Under the pieces are notes generated by a model. The model saw nothing but the letters and a program-made list of their open reading frames with translations, did no database searches and was not told the origin of the DNA. DNA of 64,000 nucleotides from Micromonospora pisi (GTDB taxonomy: Bacteria > Actinomycetota > Actinomycetes > Mycobacteriales > Micromonosporaceae): the NCBI RefSeq assembly GCF_003633685.1, contig NZ_RBKT01000001.1, positions 5,022,001 through 5,086,000 on the forward strand. Reading direction: 5' to 3'. The translations under genes were made by a program, and so were the position numbers. Each line of letters starts with the position of its first letter. Within the stretch, counting starts at the first letter, position 1. Below, piece by piece: positions 8,135 through 14,624 of this stretch.

Positions 8135-9421
8135 GTGTGGGTGAACACCCTGGTCGGCAGTGGTTGGATTCCTCTGGCAGGGGTGCTGGCGGCCATGTGC
8201 AAGTCTCTAAGCATGGGAATGCTCAGGCGCGGTGCCCCTGCCGCTCAGGGAGACGCAACAGTCCGAGGATCTTTGTTGCGGCAGGTAGTGGGCGGGCTGG
8301 TTCTGGCTGTACTTGTTGCAATCATTAGTACTATTTCCTTATGGCTGTTGCTGGGCGGTCCGAAGATTGCCACAGCGGGCACGGCTCTTAATGCTATCGA
8401 GGTCTACAGTGGTTTGCGGATTTCGCTCGCCGTCGTTGCTGGACTGGGTGCGGTGGTAGCGCTGGTTGTCGCCTACCGGAGGCAGCGCTACAACGAAGCG
8501 CAGCACTTGCTGTCGCAGGTTTCGGACACGCGTGATGCTGTAAGACTCTTTGGCGAGCGATTCCAATCAGCCTCAGGGCAAATTGGTTCCGCTGAGCCCG
8601 CTGTCAGGCTCGCTGGGGTATACGGGCTGCTGAACTTGGCGAATGATTGGAAGTCCGGGAGGCAAATGTGCGTCGATGTCCTGTGTGGCTACCTGAGGAT
8701 GCCTTTCGAAATCTCACCAGCGGACGCTGAGCTGGTCTACTCGATGGTATATGTCGGAAAAAACCGTGCCCAACCAATCGTTTCTGCAGACGTGCTAGTT
8801 TCTGACAATGAAACTCGTCGGGAATTTCAGGTGCGCTTGGCAATCCAGCGCACCCTGGTGGCTCATCTCCGAAATCCGAGCAAGAAGCATGAGTATGACG
8901 AGGAGGTTCTTGAATTCTGGCCTGACATTCGACTCGACCTCTTTGGCGCCGTGCTGTGCAATTTCGACGTTGAAGGTTGCGATGTCGCCTGGGCTGATTT
9001 TAGGAGGGCTCGCTTCCTGGGGGATGCGAAATTCTGGCGATTTACCGTCATTCACGAGGCCAAGTTTCAGTGGGCGGTGTTCTTTGGAGGTGCGGCGTTC
9101 AGTGGTGCAGCTTTTGGTGGCCACGCCAACTTCTGTGACGTTAAGTTCATGCGAAAGGCTTCCTTTCTGGGTGTGAAGTTTGGGGTCGATGGCGAATTCA
9201 ATCGGGCGGTCTTTGAAGACGAGGTGAATTTCAAGTCGACCGGGTTCGGTGCGGGGGCATGGTTCCCCGGCGCGCGTTTCATGGGAGCTGCATCTTTCAA
9301 GTCGAGTCAGGCGGTAGACGGGCACCACTTGGCTAATGCGGAGGTTGAGGAAAGAGCAGGCTGGCACGACTGGCCGTCTGGTTTCGAGGTAGTGAGTGGA
9401 CGAATCCGTGAGACAACCTAG
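8135..9421 (+). CDS. Membrane-anchored pentapeptide-repeat protein, 428 aa
   Basis: Near the N-terminus are two membrane helices (LVLAVLVAIISTISLWLLL and ISLAVVAGLGAVVALVVAY), followed by the conserved linker GERFQSASGQIGSAEPAVRLAGVYGL seen, to my recollection, in actinobacterial pentapeptide proteins, then a cytoplasmic domain. The C-terminal 130 residues are a pentapeptide-repeat helix, with F or L every fifth residue (for example ADFRRARFLGDAKFWRF and AAFSGAAFGGHANFCDVKF). The GTG at 8135 is preferred over upstream starts because GGAGG stands eight bases before it. Pentapeptide proteins can bind gyrase or act as scaffolds; here the role is unknown. It shares low-GC codon use with the two HEPN-like genes and may belong with them. 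Confidence 0.82.
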   Translation: MWVNTLVGSGWIPLAGVLAAMCKSLSMGMLRRGAPAAQGDATVRGSLLRQVVGGLVLAVLVAIISTISLWLLLGGPKIATAGTALNAIEVYSGLRISLAVVAGLGAVVALVVAYRRQRYNEAQHLLSQVSDTRDAVRLFGERFQSASGQIGSAEPAVRLAGVYGLLNLANDWKSGRQMCVDVLCGYLRMPFEISPADAELVYSMVYVGKNRAQPIVSADVLVSDNETRREFQVRLAIQRTLVAHLRNPSKKHEYDEEVLEFWPDIRLDLFGAVLCNFDVEGCDVAWADFRRARFLGDAKFWRFTVIHEAKFQWAVFFGGAAFSGAAFGGHANFCDVKFMRKASFLGVKFGVDGEFNRAVFEDEVNFKSTGFGAGAWFPGARFMGAASFKSSQAVDGHHLANAEVEERAGWHDWPSGFEVVSGRIRETT

Positions 9422-9775
9422 CGCGGAGGTGTCGGCGATGACGGCAGCGAAGGAGGGGTCGACGAGGACCGGGGCCAGGCCGTCTCCAGGCCGTCAGAGG
9501 TGGACCAACGGTGCCTAACGACGACCATCAACGCCGAACGTTCCAGCAGCTCAGTGCCTGAATGGCTACCACATGTCGGATAGGCCGGCTGCTCGTGCCA
9601 GTTCAACGCCAAGTGGTTCCCTGGGCCGCCCACGGGGCCGTCCGGGCCGTCGCCGGGCGCCGGCCAACGCTGACCTACGACGACCAGCGACACCGGATGA
9701 AGCAGCAGGTCAAGTACCCGGCGAGGTTTCTGACAAGGAGGGCGACGGACGAGGCGACCTGTACGCCGGATTCCG
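9422..9775. other. Gene-free stretch
   Basis: Open frames here are short and lack convincing starts or motifs. A 26-codon frame from the ATG at 9438 has a GGAGG eight bases upstream, but its product is featureless. I see nothing that can be called a gene. Confidence 0.4.
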
Positions 9776-9994
9776 TTAGAGCGACGGTTCGTGGAAGTAG
9801 ACGGTGGCCGACCACCAGTCACCGTCGGCAGTGACCTCGCTGTGCAGGATGACGTCTTGGACTCCGACGCCGGGCCGTTGCTCGATGCTGTCTGCGATGC
9901 GGCGTAGAAGCGCCGGGACGCTGTCTTGGCCGGGGCCAACTGGGTTGGCTTGCGAGAAGTGCTTTATGGTCCACGACTCCCGTTCAGACGGCAT
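9776..9994 (-). CDS. Small hypothetical protein, 72 aa
   Basis: The protein starts MPSERESWTIKHFSQANP and continues with a helix (DSVPALLRRIADSIEQ) and two strands (VQDVILHSEVTADGDWWSATVYFHE). The alternation and the DGDWWSATVYF ending resemble a family of short unnamed actinobacterial proteins. The internal ATG at 9994 is chosen over 10051 because the upstream part (MCAPYHRRGLSS) does not look like protein. Cytoplasmic; function unknown. Confidence 0.55.
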   Translation of the reverse strand: MPSERESWTIKHFSQANPVGPGQDSVPALLRRIADSIEQRPGVGVQDVILHSEVTADGDWWSATVYFHEPSL

Positions 9995-10329
9995 GGCGGC
10001 AGTCTGCCAGGGTTCGGACGATAGCCCTCTCCGGTGGTATGGGGCACACATGGGGCTTGAGACACCGTCAAACGTCGTCAGTCAGCCACCAACGTTGGCA
10101 GCCCGAGACGACATGTGAGCAGCTGTCGGGCGCTGTTCCCGCTGTCGGGGGGCAGCGGCTCTAAGTTCCGCTTCAACTGCACCACTGCCGATTTGTTCTC
10201 TTCTGAATCAAGGCGCCGCGCGAGCGCGGCGCGCCCGCTCGCGCTCGGCCTGCTGGCGGCCTCCGGCCGGCATCGGCCGGCGCGGCGGGCTGCTGCCGGG
10301 AGGGTTAACCCGGGACACGGGTTTCTTGG
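9995..10329. other. Gene-free stretch with three strong palindromes
   Basis: Three hairpin-forming palindromes cluster in about 100 bases: 10213-10232 (GCGCCGCGC, 2-base loop, GCGCGGCGC), 10263-10280 (CCGGCCG, 4-base loop, CGGCCGG) and 10302-10311 (GGGTTAACCC). They could be a terminator or part of an origin or transfer site of the element; nothing in the sequence decides between these. Confidence 0.45.
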
Positions 10330-10656
10330 TCAGCCGATACAGGCGACGAGGGCTGAGGCGTCTGCCGAAAGAAATAGCTTGAAGCGCTTACGTGTGTCAG
10401 GCACCTGTACAACTCCGACCCGTACCGGCTGCTCTCCCGCTGCGGTCAGGGACTCAAGACCCGGATGCCAGCCGTCGGTGGGGATTCCGGCGTCCTGGAC
10501 GATTTGTTCTCGGACCCGCCAGATGTCAGCGAACTGCCGCGCCGGTGCGGAGGGGTCGAAAACCTTGAACGAGCTGCCACTCTGAAGTGCAGCGATACAT
10601 GCCTGAGGTGGCTCCGGTGCTGCGGCCAGTAGGGCGATGAGCACATCGCGATCCAT
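10330..10656 (-). CDS. Hypothetical protein, 108 aa
   Basis: The protein has an N-terminal helix (VLIALLAAAPEPPQACIAAL), a middle helix (ARQFADIWRVREQIVQDAGI) and a C-terminal strand pair (VRVGVVQVPDTRKRFKLFL). No domain is recognised and there is no signal peptide. Its ATG shares an A with a TAA stop just upstream, which may be translational coupling to a very short upstream frame. Function unknown; probably element cargo. Confidence 0.5.
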   Translation of the reverse strand: MDRDVLIALLAAAPEPPQACIAALQSGSSFKVFDPSAPARQFADIWRVREQIVQDAGIPTDGWHPGLESLTAAGEQPVRVGVVQVPDTRKRFKLFLSADASALVACIG

Positions 10657-11075
10657 TACAGGATCGTACGAGCGTTAGATCTCGGGCCAACAGGCGGCAG
10701 CGTCGACTTGAGTGCCGTGACGATCGCGAGGATGGTCAGCGCCGTCGCGGGTAGGGCGATCGGCTGCCGCGCCGCTTCGCGGCTTGCCACCGGCGTACGC
10801 GGTCCGGGCGCACGGTGCCCCGGCGCCACGCGAAGCCGCCCCGGCCCAAAGGCCCGGGGAGGAAGCCGTACGACGCAGCCCGCCGCGCTGTGCCAGCTGC
10901 GTGCCATAGGCCGGTGCCGTGAACGGTCTTCAGCGGGCAGGTACGGGCACCACGGCACCGCCGACGACCAGGCACTTCGGGCAGATCAGGTCGGTGGATC
11001 ACGATCTTCCAAACTGAAGGTGGTGGTGCAGTCCATGGGGGAAGAGCCTTGGCGCCGCGTCGATAGGCTGTATCG
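10657..11075. other. GC-rich gap with hairpins; possible 44-codon frame
   Basis: No good gene is present. On the minus strand a 44-codon frame (GTG at 10790) ends in TAA overlapping the ATG of the next gene, and it contains a hydrophobic run (ALPATALTILAIVTALKSTL). It has no ribosome binding site, so it stays doubtful. Hairpins include GCCGC-TTC-GCGGC near 10771. Confidence 0.35.
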
Positions 11076-11261
11076 GTGACCGACGCCGAGACCAGCCTGA
11101 GCCACCTGCGGGCAGCGATTGCGTACGAGCTAAGGCTGAAGGGCGCGGCGCAACTTGGTCCAAGCGGCCTTACGATCCTCACCCCGCCATCGGACCGCGA
11201 GTTGATCGATGAAGTCCGCAGGCTCCGGAAGCTGGCCGACCAAGCCGGGGGCACGAGATAG
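11076..11261 (+). CDS. Small hypothetical protein, 61 aa
   Basis: The protein begins MTDAETSLSHLRAAIAYEL and is helical, with a C-terminal charged helix (RELIDEVRRLRKLADQAG). The GTG start is preceded by TAGGCT ending six bases upstream and no ribosome binding site, the arrangement of a leaderless gene. It is the last gene before the tRNA fragment. Function unknown. Confidence 0.5.
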   Translation: MTDAETSLSHLRAAIAYELRLKGAAQLGPSGLTILTPPSDRELIDEVRRLRKLADQAGGTR

Positions 11262-11382
11262 CTGGCGTGGCTCTGGCCTCTCTGCCGAATGCAGAGTACG
11301 TGCAATGATCTTGTCGGCCCTGGTGTGGCGGTCAGTCAGACGACCAGCTCAGGGGCATGTTCGGTGCTCTGCCTCAGTCGCC

Positions 11383-11426
11383 TTCCTAAACCGTGTGTCG
11401 CAGGTTCGAATCCTGCCGGGGGCACC
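11383..11426 (+). other. tRNA-Arg(CCT) 3' fragment, probable attachment site (att)
   Basis: The 44 bases read as the anticodon loop TTCCTAA, the 3' half of the anticodon stem, a five-base variable loop, a complete T arm (GCAGG TTCGAAT CCTGC), the 3' acceptor strand CGGGGGC, discriminator A and CC. The 5' half (which should start GCCCCCG) is missing: the bases upstream do not pair with the acceptor strand. A displaced tRNA 3' end is the usual mark of site-specific integration into a tRNA gene, where the element restores the intact tRNA at its other end. Confidence 0.8.
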
Positions 11427-11699
11427 TTGAAGATCAGTCAGAATGTCTTCTGACCAGCGAATATGCTCCCGGATCGATTCGGTCTCGGTGGCGACTCGCC
11501 CAGGACCGCAACCAGGGGCGGAGTACCCGTGTGCAGATGTCCGGCGGCGAACGGCGTCTGGATCGAGACGCGTTCGCTTGCGGCAGGGCGACCGTTACGC
11601 GGACGTGACCCGGATCAACCGAGGTGACCTGGCGGCGGTTGTGGGAACGGACGTGCCACCGCGTCGGAGGACACCTGCACCGCGTACCGGGAGGTTCCC

Positions 11700-11822
11700 A
11701 TGCTTGAGGCCGCCGTGCTCTGGTTGCTCGTCACGATCGAAGTCGTCTTCGTCGGCTGGGTGCTCGTCACCGTACGCCGGCGGCATGTTGGCGCTCGGCG
11801 CCGGCGGAGCGTTCGTCGGTGA
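11700..11822 (+). CDS. Small single-span membrane protein, 40 aa
   Basis: The 40-codon frame has GGGAGG ending five bases before its ATG. It codes for one hydrophobic helix (AAVLWLLVTIEVVFVGWVLV, about residues 4-23) followed by an Arg-rich tail (VRRRHVGARRRRSVRR) that would stay in the cytoplasm. It is too short for automatic gene finders. No family is recognised. It is the first gene to the right of the att fragment. Confidence 0.5.
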   Translation: MLEAAVLWLLVTIEVVFVGWVLVTVRRRHVGARRRRSVRR

Positions 11823-11960
11823 AGCGGGCAGGTCTACCAGTGAGCGACAGGAACACCGCTCCGTCGCTGGACCCGGCCTTCCGGCTGAGCGTGGGAACGT
11901 CACGTTCCACGCCCAGCCGGAAGGTGCCAGCTCCGCGCGGGTCATCGTCCCGGTCGTCGC

Positions 11961-12084
11961 CGGCCAGTCAGCAGAACAGTCGGCCAGTCAGCGGAACAGC
12001 CAGGGCCGTCAGCAGGACAGCCAGGCCCGTCGGCAAAAAGCCGGGGGCCAGTCAGTGGAACAGCCGGGCCGGTCAGCGGAACAC
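11961..12084. repeat. Degenerate tandem repeat, about 20-24 base period
   Basis: Five or six imperfect units of the form GGCCAGTCAGCGGAACAGCC follow one another up to the stop codon of the beta-propeller gene. Individual units vary (for example GTCAGCAGGACAGCCAG, GTCAGTGGAACAGCCGG). It lies outside any credible gene. Confidence 0.4.
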
Positions 12085-13158
12085 CTAGACGGTGGGGACC
12101 AGGGTGTGGAGCACCGGGTCGGACCCGTCGTTGTCCGTGACGACGGCGTACAGGCGGGTGTCGTCGGCGGACCAGCCGAGCCCGCGTGGGGCGAGATCGT
12201 TGTACGCGGTCTCGCGCATTCCGAAGTCGTACGTCCAGGTCGGCTGGTCGCCGGTCTCGTCGTAGCCGTACAGGTCGTTGTCGTACCCGCTGGGGCTTCC
12301 CGAGCCGAGTGCCAGTTGACCGTTTGTCGCCACCCCGACCGAGGTCGGGTAGGGGCCGGTCGGGTACGTGCGTACCACCGACAGCCCGAAGACCGACATG
12401 AGTGTGTGGTACTGGGCACCGGTGGCGATCACGAGGTTGGCGCCGTCGGCGGTCACCGCGATGTCCTGCACGATGTTCGGCACGGCGATCTGGCACGGTC
12501 CCGGGCCCCAGCACATCGGGTCGGGCTCGCCGGTCGTGATGTCGTACTTGCGCAGTTGACTGCCGCTGAGGTCGCGGCCGGCGACGAGGAGTGTGACGCC
12601 CCAGCCCTCCCGCTCGGCGACCGCCAGCAGCGGTACGCCCTGGACGGCCGGCAACCCGGTCGCGTGGGTGGTGACCACGCCGGTGGTCAGGTCGAGAGCC
12701 CGCACACTGGCCGAGGAGAAGTCCATCGCACAGGCCGAGCTGAACCAGAGCTTGCCGACGGCGAGGGCGACATCGCCGGGACAGGCGGCGCCGACGTCGT
12801 ACCGCTTGACCTCCCGCCCCTTCTTCGTGTCGATGACCGAGATCGTGTGCGCGCCGTTGAGCCCGGCGTACAGGAGGCTGCCGTCGGTGCTCAGGGCCAG
12901 GCCGGATACCCCGGTCTGGCCGTCGAACGTCCGCCGTACCGACCCGGCCTGGTCGACCACGGCGATTCGGTCGCCCCCGGCAAGGTAGACCTCGTTACGT
13001 GCCCCGTTCACCTGCATGTCGGCGTAGGACGTCAGGGGTAGGGGTGTGACACCGCCGGAAACCACCCCGGCTGCTGAAGCGGGCGTCGCCGCGGCGAGTA
13101 TGCCCGCCGTGGTGAGCATCGACGCCAGAACCGACCCCGTCATGGTGCGAAACCGCAC
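12085..13158 (-). CDS. Secreted YncE-like beta-propeller protein, 357 aa
   Basis: A signal peptide (about residues 1-32; ASMLTTAGILAAATPASAAG) is followed by repeated four-strand blades. Blade hallmarks are ISVIDTKKGREVKRY, SGLALSTDGSLLYAGL, VRALDLTTGVVTTHATG and QDIAVTADGANLVIATG, matching YVTN/YncE-type propellers. Four cysteines in two close pairs suggest disulphides. The GTG at 13158 is chosen because GGGAGA stands six bases upstream and the signal peptide then has the right length; the frame is open to 13485. These proteins bind surface ligands or metals; the partner here is unknown. Confidence 0.8.
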   Translation of the reverse strand: MRFRTMTGSVLASMLTTAGILAAATPASAAGVVSGGVTPLPLTSYADMQVNGARNEVYLAGGDRIAVVDQAGSVRRTFDGQTGVSGLALSTDGSLLYAGLNGAHTISVIDTKKGREVKRYDVGAACPGDVALAVGKLWFSSACAMDFSSASVRALDLTTGVVTTHATGLPAVQGVPLLAVAEREGWGVTLLVAGRDLSGSQLRKYDITTGEPDPMCWGPGPCQIAVPNIVQDIAVTADGANLVIATGAQYHTLMSVFGLSVVRTYPTGPYPTSVGVATNGQLALGSGSPSGYDNDLYGYDETGDQPTWTYDFGMRETAYNDLAPRGLGWSADDTRLYAVVTDNDGSDPVLHTLVPTV

Positions 13159-13310
13159 GCGCGGTCTCCCTTCGCTCGTTGACCCGTAGTGCCTCAGCGC
13201 CCCGGCGACCCCGCTGATGCGGTGCCCCGGGGTGCTCGGCCCGGGCGTCCCGGAGGACGCCCCCATCGGTAAAGCGTCGCCGGGTCGCCCGCCGTTACAT
13301 TGACTCCACA

Positions 13311-14624
13311 ATGGAGGGACAAGACGGCGACCGTCGGCCTGGTGACCTGACAGGGCTGTCACGGGTACGTCCGCGCGATATCCCGCCATTCCTACTGGCG
13401 TCGGGGGAGGTTCCCCGGCCACGCATCCAGTTAGGAATCGGCTCGCCAACGGCGACTCGTCCCCCGTACGTTGCGACGGTGGCAACCTGGATCACCCGTT
13501 TCGAGCCGCCCGCCAATCTGAGCGTTGATCCCGTACGCGTCGCGGTGAAGGACGCGATCGACGTGGCCGGCGCCGTCACCACGGCGGGTTCCGTGGCCGT
13601 TCGCGGTTCGGCCGCCCCGGCGCTCGCCGACGCCGCCTGCCTGGCGGGGGTCCGGGCAGCCGGGGCGTACGTCGTGGGGAAGACGAACCTGACCGAGCTC
13701 TGTACCAGCCCGGTCGGTGACAACGAGGCGTTCGGCACCCCGGTCAACCCGGTGGCGCCCGACCGGATCCCCGGCGGGTCGTCGAGTGGTAGCGCGGTGG
13801 CGGTGGCCACCGGGGAGGTCGACGTCGCGTTCGGTACGGACACCGGCGGCTCGGTACGCATTCCGGCTGCCTGTTGCGCCGTGGTCGGACTCAAGACGAC
13901 CTGGGGACGGGTTCCGACCGGTGGGGTGTGGCCGCTCGCGCCGAGTCTCGACGTCGTCGGCCCGATCGCCCGTGACGTGACCGGTGTCGTCGCCGGAATG
14001 CGGCTGCTCGAACCCGGTTTCGCGGCGGCCGGCACACCGGCCCGGCGGGTCGGTAGGTTGCGGATTCCCGGTCTGGACCCCGCCGTCGAGGACGCTGTCG
14101 ACGCCGCGCTCGACGCCGCCGGACTTGTCGTACGCGACGTACGCCTGACCAGGTGGGAGTCCAGCTTCGAGGCGTACGCGACCATCGTCCTCGGCGAGCT
14201 GTGGCGGGCGCACCACCGCCTGCTCGACGCTGATGGGCTGGGTGTGTTCGTCAACGAGGGCCTGCGGGCGGGTAGCCGGGTGGGCGGGGCGGCGCTGTCC
14301 GAGGCGATGGTCTACCGGCGCGACTGGCAGTCGGAGGTGTCGGCCCTGCTGGGAGAGGTCGAGCTGCTGGCCCTGCCGACGCTGGTCGCGCCGCCACCAC
14401 CGTTGACCGACTTCGTCGGCTTCCCGCTCACCGATCTCACCGCTCCGTTCAGCCTGGCCGGTGTGCCGGCGCTGGCGATGCCGGTGCCGACACCGGGTGC
14501 GGTCGTGCCGCCGAGTCTTCAGCTCGTCGGCCCGCTCCACGGCGAGGAACTGCTCTGCGCGACCGGTCTGCTGGTCGAGGCCGCACTCGGTCAGGCGATG
14601 CCCGGCGCGGTGGCGATCGGATAG
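13311..14624 (+). CDS. Amidase-signature family amidase
   Basis: The protein has the amidase-signature core with the Ser-cisSer-Lys triad: Lys in VRVAVKDAIDVAG, the glycine-serine stretch PGGSSSGSAVAVATG and the nucleophile region GTDTGGSVRIPAACC. It hydrolyses a linear amide; the substrate is not defined (GatA-like proteins are longer and sit with gatB/gatC, absent here). From the ATG at 13311 it is 437 residues, but the first 56 are unlike the family; a GTG at 13479 gives VATWITRFEPP, a more usual start. TACATT nine bases before the ATG could be a -10 box. Its 3' end overlaps the convergent helicase gene by 34 bases. Confidence 0.87.
   Translation: MEGQDGDRRPGDLTGLSRVRPRDIPPFLLASGEVPRPRIQLGIGSPTATRPPYVATVATWITRFEPPANLSVDPVRVAVKDAIDVAGAVTTAGSVAVRGSAAPALADAACLAGVRAAGAYVVGKTNLTELCTSPVGDNEAFGTPVNPVAPDRIPGGSSSGSAVAVATGEVDVAFGTDTGGSVRIPAACCAVVGLKTTWGRVPTGGVWPLAPSLDVVGPIARDVTGVVAGMRLLEPGFAAAGTPARRVGRLRIPGLDPAVEDAVDAALDAAGLVVRDVRLTRWESSFEAYATIVLGELWRAHHRLLDADGLGVFVNEGLRAGSRVGGAALSEAMVYRRDWQSEVSALLGEVELLALPTLVAPPPPLTDFVGFPLTDLTAPFSLAGVPALAMPVPTPGAVVPPSLQLVGPLHGEELLCATGLLVEAALGQAMPGAVAIG

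Larger units (their letters stand above)
1..11426. mobile_element. Right-hand part of a putative integrated element (ICE-like), left end outside window
   Basis: The right boundary is drawn at a displaced 3' fragment of a tRNA-Arg(CCT) gene (11383-11426), the scar left when an element integrates into a tRNA gene. Everything to its left is accessory in character: small orphan genes, an XRE-TPR regulator, a broken gene, an insertion sequence, a low-GC cargo block and long hairpin-rich gaps. To its right are ordinary housekeeping and secreted-protein genes. No integrase, relaxase or replication gene is present, so this would be the end distal to the integrase. The type of element (actinobacterial ICE, plasmid or prophage) cannot be told from this part alone. 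Confidence 0.5.

Noticed and set aside
10656-10790. 44-codon minus-strand frame with TAATG overlap
   Set aside because: Hydrophobic run and overlap are suggestive, but there is no ribosome binding site and the surroundings are hairpin-rich; noted only within the gap entry.
11345-11426. Complete tRNA ending at 11426
   Set aside because: AGCTCAGGGGCA at 11347 resembles a D arm, but the bases further upstream do not pair with the acceptor strand CGGGGGC and the anticodon stem has no 5' half. Only the 3' fragment is real.
11443-13041. Plus-strand ORF of 532 codons
   Set aside because: Mostly the shadow of the beta-propeller gene; the N-terminal part spans the short membrane ORF and degenerate repeats without any domain.
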